A stretch of 64,000 bases of DNA from Okapia johnstoni (Eukaryota; Chordata; Mammalia; Artiodactyla; Giraffidae): positions 5,828,001 to 5,892,000 of the forward strand of contig JAGTYA010000024.1 in assembly GCA_024291935.2 (NCBI GenBank), in the 5' to 3' direction. The notes under the pieces are model-generated. The model had not been told where the DNA came from, ran no database searches, and was given only the letters and a program-made list of their open reading frames with translations. Positions 11,949 to 23,400 of this stretch are shown in pieces. The translations under genes and the position numbers were made by a program. Position 1 is the stretch's first letter, and each line of letters starts with the position of its first letter.

Positions 11949-12424
11949 TTACTTTGCCAACAAAGGTCCGTCTAGTCAAGGCTATGGTTTTTCCAGTAGT
12001 CATGTATGGATGTGAGAGTTGGACTATAACGAAAGCTGAGTGCCAAAGAATTGACGCTTTTGAACTGTGGTGTTGGAGAAGACTCTTGAGAGTCCCTTGG
12101 ACTGCAAAGAGATCCAACCAGTTCATCCTAAAGGAGATCAGTCCTGAACGTTCACTGGAAGGACTGATGTTGAAGCTGAAACTCCAATACTTTGGCCACC
12201 TGATGCGAAGAGCTGACTCATTTGAAAAGATCCTGATGCTGGGAAAGATTGAAGGTAGGAGGAGAAGGGGATGACAGAGGATGAGATGGTTGGATGGCAT
12301 CACCGACTCAATGGACGTGAGTTTGGGTAAACTCTGAGAGTTGGTGATGAACAGGGAGGCCTGGCGTGCTGCAGTCCATGGGGTCACAAAGAGTCGGACA
12401 TGACTGAGCGACTGAACTGGACTA
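11949..12424 (+). mobile_element. BovB LINE 3' end, 5'-truncated
   Basis: Encodes the recognisable end of the BovB ORF2: 'KAMVFPVVMYGCESW', 'IDAFELWCWRRLLRVPW', '[12 protein letters not shown]', with stops breaking the last part, then the short 3' UTR ending 'gactgagcgactgaact'. BovB is an RTE-clade LINE; this copy lacks the endonuclease and reverse transcriptase domains and cannot move. Confidence 0.9.
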
Positions 12425-14510
12425 ATGTGGATTTCCAGACCAATGTGTGAGGTCACTTCCTAGTGCAGGGGCATCAGGCCTTAGCTCATGGTGGAGGCTG
12501 AGACCTTCTGGGTCCCCTTGTCTCCTTGGGTCCACCCAAGGGCTCACAGGCCATACAGGTGAGGGTCACCTGGTCATGGAAGAGTACCTCTCAACTTCCC
12601 CATCCTGGACTCCCTGTCAGTCTGTCCACTAGCTCCAGAATGCCCAGCACACTTACCTCGGGACTTAGGAGGTTTTGGAGCTGAAATCTTGTTATCAGAA
12701 CATTCTGCTTTGCTCATCAACCCCCAGCCAGCTGTATAGCCAACACTTTCCTCCCCACAGAAGATAACAGAATTTTTAATTATTACAATTATCACTTGAA
12801 ATATTGCTTTACTACCACTGATAAATAAAATGAGATTTGGCTCCTCTTTGCCTGTCTCTCCCTTCAGCTTTAAATCTGACAACGAGTTTTGTAACATGTC
12901 CAGAAACAAGAGTGGGTAAGAGAAAGCCCCTGGGGAGACTTTGTGCAGGAAGGAGTTTATAGTAGTGAGTGTAAATGTGGACGTGGAGACGTATCTGAGC
13001 GTGAGGACCCCTCGTGTTTGCCTGAATGTGCACGAGGGTGTGTGTGCGGGCATGTGCTTATGTGCATGTGCAGTGATGGGGGTGGGCAAGGGACAGGTGG
13101 CACCTTGTCAGGGGCAGGGCATGGGAGGGGAGGCAAGTGAAGGTACCTGGGAATGGGTGATGGAGGGCAGCTGCCAGTCTGTGCCTAGGGGTAACAACAA
13201 GTGTCCTGGAGGAAGGTGGGCCCCTGTTTTTTTCCCCTCTCCAAGTCTCTTTTTCTTCATCTCCAACTGGGCACAGAGACTGTTCCTCCTGCATAGGATT
13301 GTTAGTTGTGAGAATTATGTGAGATGGGCTGCGAGTGCCCTAGGAGGGTTAATTATTAGTATTGGGGGCATGATGAAGGGACAGTGTGATGACGGATGAC
13401 AGGGCATGACCATGGGGTCCATCATGAGGCATTAGATAGATTTAGGAGCACATTTCAATGCATAAATAGTAATAGCTGACACTTAGATAGCACTTTGAAA
13501 AAAGGATATGATGTTGGTGAACATTTTATTCAAGACAAACTCAGGGACTGTCACTGTCCCCATCTCTGCCTGCCCACCCCAAGCTGACCTCTCCCTGGGC
13601 CTTGGGGGAGCCTACCCACCAACCTTCTTTCACAGGCCCCCACCCACACCCTCAGCACTCAGGGCTCTGCCCACCTCCTCCCAGGACTCACACTCTGAAT
13701 CCTGGAAACAGAGCAGTTTCCGTCTAATCATCCATCCAGTCCTACTGCTCATCAGAACCTGCCTCCCTGAGGTTTAATTACCCAGGCCTAAGGGGTCCCA
13801 GCTGCCTCCGTCTGCACCATTTCTGAGCCCAGAGGGCCAGCAGCTGCACAGCTTTGTTTAGTCACCTGAGCTGAATTCTCTCCCACTTCGGGAGAGGAAA
13901 GATGGGGGGAGATAGAGTGGGGGGCAGGCCTAGCTGGGCTGGGAGTAGAATAGCAGCTTGGCTCCCAAGGGTAGAATGTTCGCTTTGGAATGAAGCATTT
14001 AGATGATGGAATTCTGTACCTGCCCTCCCCTCTGCTTTCAGATGGGGAAACTGAGGTCTAGAGAGAGAGAAAAACTTTCCCAGCGTAACATTAAATGTCA
14101 GCTAGAAGCAGGGATTAGAGCTTAGGTCACCTCCTCAGACCACTCTGACTGGGGGATTAAAAGACATTTATGGGAGAAGAAATGGATCCGTTTGCTGCTG
14201 TGGGGGAAAGACGAGGAAGCGAGGCCCCTAATGTCAAGGTGAGGAGGTTGGACTTTGTTATGGAGGCAGTTGGGAGTCATGGATGGTTCTTGAGCAGGAG
14301 AGTGACATGGTCAAAGCTGGCTTCAGGACACTGTCTCTGGAAACAACACAGGGACATGATTAGAGATGATGAGTCTGGAGACAGTAGTCCAGGAGGGCTA
14401 GTGATGAGGAGTGACCAGAAAATAGTGAAATAACCCTAGTGACAATGCCTATAGCACCTTCATGCATTTTCAGTGTATTTAATCTTCAAAATTGACCCAG
14501 TAATAGTCCC
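12425..14510. other. single-copy-looking DNA with old repeat scars
   Basis: Contains a GT-rich decayed tract near 12,955-13,090, a minus-strand MIR scar at 14,035-14,135 ('gatggggaaactgaggtctagag'), and at 14,190-14,410 a segment of the same unnamed old repeat seen at 11.64 kb ('ggttggactttgttatggaggc', 'gcaggagagtgacatggtc'). No gene supported. Confidence 0.45.
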
Positions 14511-14580
14511 AAGGAGGTGACAGGGGAGGTGGCAAGGAGGTGGCAGGGGAAGTGGCAGGGAGGTGGCAGGGAGGTGGCAG
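14511..14580. repeat. short minisatellite, about 11-bp GGGAGGTGGCA unit
   Basis: About six imperfect direct copies of 'gggaggtggca', varying as 'aaggaggtgac', 'ggggaggtggca', 'aaggaggtggca' and 'ggggaagtggca'. The last two copies are identical, suggesting recent slippage or unequal exchange at the right edge. Confidence 0.8.
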
Positions 14581-14739
14581 AGTTGGGTGAGCTTTAGAAA
14601 ATCAGTCTGGGAGTTTGAGCTTCTGAGGGGGCATTGGGGTGGATCCTGGGTTTGGGAGGAAGATAGTGACCCCATCGGGCAGATGTGTGATAAGAGGCAG
14701 AAAAGGCAAAGGGCATTTATCTCCCTACTCTCGTTACCA
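14581..14739. other. unique spacer
   Basis: Short stretch between the minisatellite and a CHR SINE. No recognisable feature. Confidence 0.4.
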
Positions 14740-15478
14740 GTATCTTTTGTTTGTTTTGTTTTGGCTTCGCTGGGTCTTCCTTGCTGCTCACAGGTTTTCA
14801 CTGGTTGTGGCCTATGGGGGTTACTCTCTAGCGGTGGTACATGGGCTTCTCTTGCTGCAGAGCACGGGCTCTAGGCACACGGGCTTAGTAGTTATGGTGT
14901 ATGGGCTTAGTTGCCCCGTGACACGTGGAATCTTCTCGAACCAGGAATTGAACCCATGTACCCTGCATTGGCAGGTGGATTCTTAACCACTGAACCACCA
15001 TCTAGTCAAAGCTATGGTTTTTCCAATAGTCATGTATGGATGTGAGAGCTGGACTACAAAGAAAGCTGAGCGCAGAAGAATTGGTGCTTTTGAACTGTGG
15101 TGTTGGAGAAGACTCTTGAGAATCCCTTGGACTGCAAGGAGATCCAACCAGTCCATCCTAAAGGCAATCAGTCCTGAATATTCATTGGAAGGACTGATGC
15201 TGAAGCTGAAACTGTAATACTTTGGCCACCTGATGCGAAGAACTGACTCATTTGAAAAGACCCTGATGCTGGGAAAAATTGAAGGCCAGAGGAGAAGGGG
15301 ACGACAAAGGATGAGTTGGTTGGATGGTATCACCGACTCAATGGACATGAGTATGAGTAAACTCTGGGAGCTGGCGATCGACAGGGAGGCCTGGCGTGCT
15401 GCAGTCCATGGGGTCACAAAGAGTCAGACACGACTGAGCGACTGAACTGAACTAAACAGAACCACTAGGAAAGTCCCC
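14740..15478 (-). mobile_element. CHR-type tRNA-derived SINE split by a BovB insertion
   Basis: Left arm (14,740-15,000) reads 'tggcttcgctgggtcttccttgctgc' to 'tcttaaccactgaaccacca', the reverse complement of a CHR SINE. The last few bases ('gaaccactaggaaagtcccc') reappear at 15,460-15,478. The intervening BovB (15,001-15,459) is flanked by 'gaaccacca' and 'gaaccacta', a 9-bp target duplication with one mismatch. Confidence 0.85.
15001..15459 (+). mobile_element. BovB LINE 3' end nested in a CHR SINE
   Basis: 5'-truncated BovB tail coding 'MVFPIVMYGCESW', 'IGAFELWCWRRLLRIPWTARRSNQ' in part, then after a stop '[18 protein letters not shown]' and '[13 protein letters not shown]' in another frame, so it carries at least one disabling change. 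Ends 'gactgagcgactgaactgaact'. Younger than the CHR copy it interrupts. Confidence 0.92.
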
Positions 15479-15946
15479 CACCCCGGTATCTTATAAACTG
15501 AAAAAAAAAAAAAAAAGGGGTTTTAAACCAATCACTAAAGACTCCAAATTTTATAAGAGCACTTCACTGAGTTCCAGACTCTGAGCTTCGTATCAGTCAG
15601 GTTAAGCTAGGATATGCTGTGGTAACAGATATGCCACAAATCTCAGTGGCTTAAAACTAAACAGGCTTCTTCTTCACTCGTGCCTCCTATCCTGCTTGGC
15701 TGGCTGGGCCTTCTGATCCCTATTATTTTTCCTCCTAGACCCTGGATGCTGGGCCTAAATGGAACACTTCTGGTCATTCCAGCAGAGAGAAAAAGGGACA
15801 GGAGGAATTGTGCACAGATTCTTAAATTTCCACCTATACATGTTACTTTCACTCACATTTCATTGCATAAAGCAAGTCAGTGGCCTTGTTCAAGTTCAAC
15901 TGGGCAGCCACGTGCAACCCCAAATGTCTGGGACCTGTGTGTGTGA
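15479..15946. repeat. poly(A) tract and an ancient repeat, family not named
   Basis: A 17-base A run lies at about 15,500-15,516. From about 15,590 'gatatgctgtggtaacagatatg...ctcagtggcttaaaac' resembles an old mammalian LTR/transposon relic, with related wording near 24.5 and 39.67 kb. The subfamily cannot be assigned by eye. Confidence 0.35.
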
Positions 15947-16150
15947 CAGTTGCTCAGTCGTGTCGGATTCTTTGTGGCCACATGGACTGTAGCCTGCCCA
16001 ACTCCTCTGTCTATAGAATTCTCCAAGCAAGAATACTGGAGAAGGTAGCCATTCCCTTCTCCAGGGGATCTTCCCGACCCAGGGATCAAACCCAGGTCTC
16101 CTGCATTGCAGGCAGATTCTTTCCCATCTGAGCCACTAGGGAAGCCCACA
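15947..16150 (-). mobile_element. Bov-tA SINE
   Basis: Reverse-complement Bov-tA from 'agttgctcagtcgtgtcgga' to 'gagccactagggaagccc', including the full tRNA-like head at the right end. Little truncated. Confidence 0.93.
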
Positions 16151-16912
16151 CATGTAAGAGGAGACCAGGAAAATTTGGTGCACTGTGCAAAAGCCCACCA
16201 TGGCGTGTTTGATATCTCCTGTTATGCATCTAAGAGGAAGCTGGAACCCAGCATATCCGAAATAGAACTTCCAATTCCTCAAACCTACCTACCCCAAGCC
16301 TTCCCTGAGCCTGCACACTGCATCTCCATCCACCATTTCATCAACCTGAGAACTTGAGAGTCGCCCCTCCCACTATGTCAAGTTCTGTTGATTCGACCTC
16401 CACAGTGTGTCTGAGTTCCACCTGCTTCTGCCCACCTACACTGCTTGCACCCTGGTCCAGGCCCCCAGTTCTCCCACTGGACACCTTCAGTGCTTCCACA
16501 TCCCCCAACTCCTTCGTGCTCCTCTGCACTCCACTACCCACCACAGTGAGTGTGGCCTCATAAAAACATACACAGCTGGTCACTCTTCTGCTTGCAATCC
16601 TCCAGGGACTTCTGCTGCTCTGAGAATAAGCTTCAGAGTCCTCACTGTGGCCATGAGGTTGTGCGTGAAATGACAGCCATTCCCACGGCCTCATACTGCC
16701 CCACAGCCCCTTGTATACCACGGCTCAGCCATCCTGACCCCTGAATGACTCCGAGATGGCGCCGAGGTTATCATATTCACCATCCTGACGCTGGGGATAA
16801 CCTCTTATCCACAGATCTCAGCCTAAAGTCTGAAAGTCTTCCCAGACCCCCTGGAGAAAGAATCCCCCGCCCCAGGCACTCTCTACCACATCATCCTGCT
16901 TTATTTTTGTCA
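16151..16912. other. non-coding DNA with old repeat traces
   Basis: 'cttgcaatcctccagggacttctgctgctctgagaataagcttcag' near 16,590 resembles an ancient repeat also present near 29.9 kb. Overlapping open frames on both strands (up to 126 codons) show no protein motif. Confidence 0.4.
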
Positions 16913-17058
16913 CAGCCTGGGTTCGATCCCTGGGTTGGGAAGATCCCCCTGGAGAAGGGAACTGCTCTCCACTCCAGTATTCTGGCCTGGAGAATTCCAT
17001 GAACTGTATAGTCCACAGGGTCGCAAAGAGTCGGACACGACCTTTACTTTCACTTTCA
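16913..17058 (+). mobile_element. Bov-tA SINE, truncated
   Basis: Begins within the B-box region ('gggttcgatccctgggttgg') and continues through 'ccactccagtattctggcctgg' to 'gagtcggacacgacc' and 'tttactttcactttc'. The tRNA-like head is missing. Confidence 0.88.
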
Positions 17059-17102
17059 TCCAACACTTCAGAAGTTATCTTGCTTATTTGTTCACTGGTG
17101 TG

Positions 17103-17310
17103 GCTGTTGTTTTTTAGTCACTAAGTCCTGTCTGACTGCAACCCCATGGACTACAGCCTGCCAGGCTCCTCTGTCCACGTGATTTCCCAGGCAAGAATAC
17201 TGGAGTGGGTTGCCATTTCCTTCTCCAAGAGATCTTCCCAACCCAGAGATCAAACCCACATCTCCTGCGCTGCAGGTGAGCTCTTGACCACTGAGCCACC
17301 AGAGAAGCCC
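17103..17310 (-). mobile_element. Bov-tA SINE with 18-bp target duplication
   Basis: Reverse-complement Bov-tA ('ttttagtcactaagtcctgtctgac' to 'gagccaccagagaagccc'). Flanks read 'tatttgttcactggtgtg' (17,085-17,102) and 'tatttattcactggtgtg' (17,311-17,328), one mismatch in 18 bases, marking a clean retroposition event. Confidence 0.95.
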
Positions 17311-17328
17311 TATTTATTCACTGGTGTG

Positions 17329-18322
17329 CTTATTATCAATTTCCTGTACAAGGATGCAAGCTCTGCGGGGCAGGAACTTTTTTTGAGCTCTTGCTGCAAC
17401 CCCCTACCCTGCAAGGTTCCAGGCACATAGTAAGTGCTCCAGAAATACTTGGTGAATGAGTGAATGGGCCAGAGCCCAGAGCTCCTGCCTCCAGTGCTGG
17501 GCTCTCCCTGTTCCACAGTAATCAGAAAGGAGAGGGTTTTAAACACTGTCAGGGTCCTGTCCCACCGGGTAACTCCCAGGCTGGAGGACAGAGTGGGAGC
17601 CTGTCCTCATGTTTCCTGGGCCCTTGGGAGCCCTTCCCCTCCTGACAAGGCCCTTCCCCTTGTCCAAGGGATCTCACAGTCAGCAGGCAGCCTCCCCTCC
17701 ATCTCCAGCCCTCCCTCCACACGTCTGCCAGGTCTGGGCAGAACCAGCCTGACCCCTGAAACTTCAGCAGACGCCACCCACCCCTGGCCAGTTACGAGGA
17801 CTGAAGTCAGGATGTCTAATGGAGGAGGCTTGCCCACTGCCTTCAGGGAGGCCTCAGGTGGTGGGGGAAGGGACATTCCTGACTTCAGGAACCCTGTCTG
17901 AGGGAGGAGACACACATCTTCTCTCAGGAGCCACCAACCCGGGGACAGATTCAGAGACCTGCCCCCAAGGAGTCTCTAGCCTCCTGGCGCATCAAGACTT
18001 GTCCTAAGGAGATGCTAGCTTGGAAGCCAGCTGTCAGCTGGGGAGCCTAGTCCTCCCTGGTATGGAGCCTCCAGAGAGTCTGGGAACTGCTGAGGAGACC
18101 CACTCCCTGCAAACTCACAGAGACGTGAGCTCACTGCGTCAATTCCTAGGCAGGTTGATAAGAAGTCCAGAGTCCCCAAGGAGGAGAAAGGGGTCTGGGG
18201 CTTTAGAAGTAGAGATAGGGGTCTGGAATTCTCAAGGAGGAGGAAAGGACAAACGTCTTTTTTTTCTCTCTCTCTCTACATTCCTTAGTCTTAGTCATAT
18301 CAAATGTTTTTTTCTTTAAGCC
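17329..18322. other. GC-rich single-copy-looking DNA
   Basis: Starts with an old-repeat phrase ('ggcacatagtaagtgctcc') near 17,425. Open frames of about 100-145 codons at 17.46-17.92 kb overlap antisense frames and lack motifs. A (CT)n tract of about 20 bp lies at 18,260. Confidence 0.4.
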
Positions 18323-18695
18323 CTGATGATTACAGAACAAACAACTCAGTTTAAACTCCGTACTAAGGATTATATAACAGCAATGTATCCTGCTTGAGGA
18401 CAGTTTCTCCTTCCTGAAAACCTTCTGGCTGATCCCATTATCTTAAAATGTATATTGTGGGAGTAGGCCTGGGAAGACCTTTACAACCTTGAGACGTTCT
18501 TTTGATTTATTGTAATAACCAATTGAAAAGTATATAACTCCCTTTTCTAAGACTAGCAAGGGGGACATTCTCCATCCCCCTTCTGATGTCTATGTCAGAA
18601 GCTTCTTGAGTGATCAAGACTGGTCCCTGGTCCTGAAGTTAAATCTTCTTCTTGGAGATCACGAATCTTGCACCGTTCACCATAAGCTATCATCA
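18323..18695 (+). mobile_element. solitary LTR of a ruminant endogenous retrovirus
   Basis: Carries a TATA-like 'agtatataactccc' near 18,528, a 'tggggaagacc/gagacgttcttttgatttattg' U3-type segment, and a 3' part ending 'gttcaccataagctatca'. I see no internal retroviral genes beside it, so it is a solo LTR. The stretch normally holding the polyadenylation signal (around 18,600) appears deleted. Its sequence is unlike the LTR at 50.4-50.9 kb. Ends are approximate; assignment comes from recalled resemblance to bovine LTRs. Confidence 0.55.
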
Positions 18696-20183
18696 CAGTG
18701 TCCCAACAGAGACCCCCAGTGAGGTGGGCCCTCTCACTGGTGGGCTCTCTGCCTGAAGCAGAGAGGCAGCTGGAGGAGATGGGGACTACCTTCCCGAGAT
18801 GAGTGGACCCTGGATCAGCCAAGACCACCCTTTCCTGGGAGGCCAGACCCCTCAGGATCCTCCACAGCTCAGCAGTGGAAGGAGGGAGCCTCACTGCGCC
18901 TCTCCCCATCCCCAGGATCCTGTGTCATCACAGATGGGCCCTGCCCTTCTCTCTCACCTCCCCGCCCCCTAGCCTCCCTCCTACCCCCTTCCTCCCTGGT
19001 TCTTGATCCTACAGTTGCAGAAACATAAACTTGGCTAATTTCTTGGCCCCGTAAACCACCCAATGGGGAGGCCAGGTAGGCGGCCCCCGCTCCACTCCAT
19101 CACCCACTCTAATGCATCTTCTGACACTTTCAATTTATTTTTCTATTCCTTTCCCATCAGAAATGACGATTAAGTTTCCAGCATAAATACCACTTTACCA
19201 AACTGAATTAATCACAGGAGAGGAGGAGCAGACAGGCCAGCAGCACCTTCAGAGCCCCTCACCCATTAACCCTTCCTCCCAGCTGAGGCCACCACTTGAA
19301 GGGCGGGGTCTCCAAAGCCTCCTTGGGGTCACCTGACCCAGACCCCTTTGCCCTCTTGCAGCCGTTCTCCCGAGGGGGTCTGGGAGGAGAGTCTTGCCCA
19401 AGGTCATCCTCCCGATCAGGACAGGGAGAGTCAGGACACCAGTCCCTCATCCCCGCACCTGACTCCTTCCTGACCCACCTCCAGCCCCAAAGAGAGGACC
19501 TCGATATGGGGAGTATCTAGGGTCTGGCATTTTTCAAGCCACATATGGGGCCAGGGGTCCTGCAGCATGTGGGTGGGGGTTGACTTGATCCCAGAGACTG
19601 GGATGACGGGAGTCCTGGGGGGACGGGGGGGCAGCTTGCCATCCCCTCACCCACGACCATCACCATGCCCCCACCATGTCATAGCCCCTCGTCAATCCAA
19701 CGAGCAGCTGCATTTGACACACCTCCCCTGTTGTCCATCTCCCGCCTCCAACCCCAGCCCAGTCCTCCCTCCTGTGACCCCCATGGCCTCCCCACTGATT
19801 TCCCCACTTCCACACTTGTCCCCATTCGCCGTCCTTCTGCAGAGTCACTGGCTTGGAATACCGCCCCATCGTTTCCTGGCTGGAAACTTCCCTGCGATCC
19901 TCTGCTCTCAGGTCAGGTCCCTGCCCCTCACGGCCATGGATATTAGAGGGACTGACTCCTTCGCCCTCAGGTGGTTTCTCCACCTGGAGGGCCCTCTCCT
20001 TCCTCACATCACATTAGATGTCATCTCCTCAGAGAACCTTCTCTGACCACCATCTCCCATCTAAATGAGGTTTTATCCTCTACAGTTCTATTTCTTTTCC
20101 TCAGAGTACATAACACGAATGATAAACATGTATTTATTTGTGGGTTTATTTGTTTAATAGACACTTTAGGGAAGGGAATTTTT
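18696..20183. other. GC-rich single-copy-looking DNA, one AT-rich island
   Basis: A 90-bp AT-rich non-repetitive block at 19,125-19,215 ('cagaaatgacgattaag', 'actgaattaatcacagg') could be a conserved element. 19,840-20,060 resembles the unnamed old repeat seen at 5.2 and 30.0 kb. Open frames (up to 159 codons) are proline-rich and motif-free. Confidence 0.4.
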
Positions 20184-20273
20184 ATTGAGCAGAGTTCCAT
20201 GTGCCATATATTGTTGGTTATCCATTTAAAATATAGCAGCGTGTGCATGCCATCCCAAACTCAGTAACTATCC
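20184..20273 (-). mobile_element. 5'-truncated L1 insertion, about 90 bp
   Basis: 'gagcagagttccatgtgccatatattg...tttaaaatatagcagcgtgtgcatg' is antisense artiodactyl L1 3' sequence, matching the longer copy at 35.83-36.17 kb. Flanks 'agggaagggaattttt' (20,168-20,183) and 'agggaagggattttt' (20,274-20,288) form the target duplication. Confidence 0.75.
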
Positions 20274-20437
20274 AGGGAAGGGATTTTTGTCTGAGTCACT
20301 CAGCACTGCAGCTGAAGCCCCTAGAAGCTGCCCTGGGATGTAGCAGATGATCGGTGCAGACTTTTGGCTCATGATGACAGGAGATCCCCCATCTCTGAGT
20401 TCCCCCTCCCTGGGGTTGAGGGGACACACCCACGCAC
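20274..20437. other. unique spacer
   Basis: Short unique stretch between an L1 and a BovB. Nothing recognised. Confidence 0.4.
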
Positions 20438-21150
20438 AGTTCAGTTCAGTCGCTCTGAACTCTGTCCGACTCTTTGCGACCCCATGGACTGCAGCATGCC
20501 AGGCTTCCCTGTCCATCAACAATCCCTGGAGCTTGCTTAAACTCATGTCCATTGAGTCGGTGATGCCATCCAACCATCTCATCCACTGTCATCCCCTTCT
20601 CCTCCTGCCCTCAATCTTTCCCAGCATCAGGGTCTTTTCAAATAAGTCAGTTCTTCACATATTGAAGTTTCAGCTTCGGCATCATTCCTTCCAATGAATA
20701 TTTAGGACTGATTTCCTTAGGACAGACTGGTTGGATCTCCTTGCCATCCAAGGGACTCTCAAGAGTCTTCACCAACACCATAGTTCAAAAGCATCGATTC
20801 TTCGGCACTCAACTTTCTGTATATTCCAACCCTCACATCTATACATGACTACTGGAAAAACCATAGCCGTGACTAGATGGACCTTTGTTGGCAAAATAAT
20901 GTCTCTGCTTTTTAATATGCTGTCTAGGTTGGTCATAGCTTTTCTTCCAAGGAGCAAGTGTCTTTTAATTTCATGGCTGCAATCACCATCTGCAGTGATT
21001 TTGGAGCCCAAGAAAATAAAGTCTCCCACTGTTTCCTTTGTTTCCCCATCTATTTGCCATGAAGTGATGGGACTGGATGCCATGATCTTAGTTTTTTGAA
21101 TGTTGAGTTTTAGGCCAACTTTTTCACTTTCCTCTTTTACTTTTTCTTGC
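20438..21150 (-). mobile_element. BovB LINE 3' end
   Basis: Antisense copy beginning with the 3' terminus ('cagttcagttcagtcgctctg') and running into ORF2 sequence. The minus strand codes 'EESEKVGLKLNIQKTKIM', 'MTNLDSILKSRDI' and 'RRIDAFELWCW'. It reaches the end of the reverse transcriptase region but not the catalytic YxDD box. Frameshifted and inactive. Confidence 0.93.
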
Positions 21151-22224
21151 TTCTTCCATCCACACACAGACAGGGGGGAAGCTTCAGGCAGAAAAGTGCC
21201 CTAAGGAAGGGACGGAGTAGGAGCTCCTGGAGCAAGTTCAGGAAGCTTCTTGAAGGAAGCCTCTCCTGCATCTGACACTCTTTTGCTCATCTCCTCACCA
21301 GCCCCCTGCCCCATTTTAGACCATAGTTGCCCTCTGATCTGATGGAAGGGCCCCCCACTGCACTCCATTATTCAGCCAGGCTTGGGCAGGAAGAAGGAAA
21401 GTTAGCAGTGGCCCTCCTGCAGGAAGTGAGCCTGGAAAGCAGCAGGGGTTCTGCAGGAAGCCTGCGACTCTGGGCACCTTCCTGCCTTGACATGGGATGG
21501 AGCAGGAGCCTGAACCTCAAGGCACCATGTCACCCCAAGGCAGGTGGCAGTTTTTCTTGAGGCCTTGATCTCATCCCTTGTAAACTGCGAAAAGCTTCTC
21601 AGAGGCATCTTCCCAGCCCACCTGGGCCCCAGTCAGTCCTGCACGGGGGGAGAGCAGACTGTTGGCAGAGGAGTGGCCATGCACTTGCAGGAAAGCCAAA
21701 GTCAGCCTCTTCCCCTCCCAGAGCACTGAGCCCTGAGCACTGGTTCAAAGCACCCCCACATCCTTTCCCGCCTCTTTCCTTCATCTTCAAAGCAGCCCTG
21801 GAGCTGGAACCCAGGCGAGGGCGCTGCTGTTTACTCCTGAAAAAAGAGGCCCAGAGGGGAAGGTGACAGGTCCAGGATCACACAGCTATTGGCGGTGGAT
21901 CCGGGACCTGCAGCCCCTCCTCTGATTCACCCGCATCCTTCCCCCTCCTCCTCCTCCCACCTCTGTGGGTGGTTGAACACCAGGCTCTGGCTTTCAAAGT
22001 CCCTGAGCATTTCCTGCACTCTGGCCACCCTGCAGGGCCCTCTGCCTGCCCACCAGCCTGCCTCTTAGACTGAGCGGCTCCTCCCCAGGAACTGCCCTCC
22101 CTCCCACCAGCCTGCGAAGTGACTGAGATCATAGAAGATTCCCCTAGAAGAGCTGTCACCCTGGCAAAGTGCACAGAGAGGAAACATGGACTTATATGCC
22201 GGTTCCTCTGGTATGAGTTAAGGA
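21151..22224. other. GC-rich single-copy-looking DNA with one MIR scar
   Basis: A minus-strand MIR relic at 21,835-21,930 ('gaggcccagagggg', 'aggatcacacagctattgg', 'gtggatccggg'). No supported gene; no young repeats. Confidence 0.45.
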
Positions 22225-22438
22225 CAGTGAAAGTGTTAGTTGTTCAGTCACGTCTGACTCTTTGTGACCCCATGGACTGTAGCCCACCAGGCTCCTCTGC
22301 CCATGGAATTCTCCAGGCAAGAATACTGGAGTGGGTAGCTGTTCCTTTCTCCAAGGGATCTTCCTGACCCAGATATTGAACCCCGGTCTCCTGCATTGCA
22401 GGCAGATTCTTTGACCATCTGAGCCACCAGGGGAGCCC
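22225..22438 (-). mobile_element. Bov-tA SINE with target duplication
   Basis: Reverse-complement Bov-tA ('gttgttcagtcacgtctgactc' to 'gagccaccaggggagcc'). Perfect 12-bp flanks 'atgagttaagga' at 22,213-22,224 and 22,439-22,450. A third partial copy of the same word follows at about 22,458. Confidence 0.95.
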
Positions 22439-22450
22439 ATGAGTTAAGGA

Positions 22451-23400
22451 ATGTTTGAGTTAAGGAATGTTTTCCTTAAATTCATTCACTCACCCACCCA
22501 TCCACCCAGCCTCCCATCCACTCATCCTCTGATGAGCAGCTACCATGGGCCAGCACTGATCTAGACACTGGAGTGCATCAGCAGCCTGAAGGGATGAATA
22601 GGCTCTCAGGATACAAGAGCTGTATCACCGTTACTGTTACACTTTGGTTATTATTGCCTGAAGACAGCCCTGGCTCTGAGGTCTCAGAAGCCATCAACTT
22701 GAAGGGTGTGAGGTAAGCACTACTGCCCCTGGATGAAGCTGCTCCTGTTTGGCTGCCAGGAGCCAGGAGACCCCTGAGCTCTTAAGGCTGGGAATTGCAC
22801 CCAGGCACGGGGTCAATCCCTCCCCATCCCCTATCCTTGCAGAGGAGGCAGGTGGCTCCTCCTGACAGACGTGGTGCCAGGAATCTGGAGAGGATTTAAT
22901 TAATTATGACAATCAACACCTTCACCAGATGTCCGCTGTGAGACTCCGGCTCTGACGATAAAAGGTTTGGATAATTCTGTTGGAGCAGCACTTTTCAAGC
23001 CGTGTTTTTCATCTGGGTCACCAGGAAACTCGGCTTGTTTTCGAGGGCACCGCCCAGGGAAGGCTAGCTGGTCTCTTGCTTCCCCTGCTGGAGGGTCACA
23101 GAACGTGACGGGGCAGACAGGGCTGGACAGCAAATCTTCATGTCCACTGGGAGAGCCACACCCTCCCTGGGCCTCAGGGCGGTTTTGCTCAATAACTCCC
23201 TAACTTCTGCCTTGCTTTTCTCAAGGTCTGCACATTCACATAACTGTGGGGTGGAGGGACTTCACCAGTTTACCATCCCCCTTCACTTTCCCCCTGCCCC
23301 ATCACAGGTATATCTTGGTATGTTTGTTTCTGATGTGACCCCAAGCTCCTGGGACACGTCTGGCACATAGTAGGTGCTCAATCAATCAGTAAGTACATCC
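22451..23400. other. non-coding DNA with old repeats
   Basis: (CCAT/CACC)-type imperfect simple repeat at 22,485-22,520, then 'gggccagcactgatctagacactgg' from the unnamed ancient repeat family. An AT-rich block 22,890-22,985 ('tttaattaattatgacaatcaac') resembles enhancer-like sequence. No gene seen. Confidence 0.4.

Noticed and set aside
11618..12274. 218-codon plus-strand frame
   Set aside because: The first half is unnamed old repeat and unique DNA, the second half is BovB ORF2 C-terminus. It is a chance fusion, not a gene.
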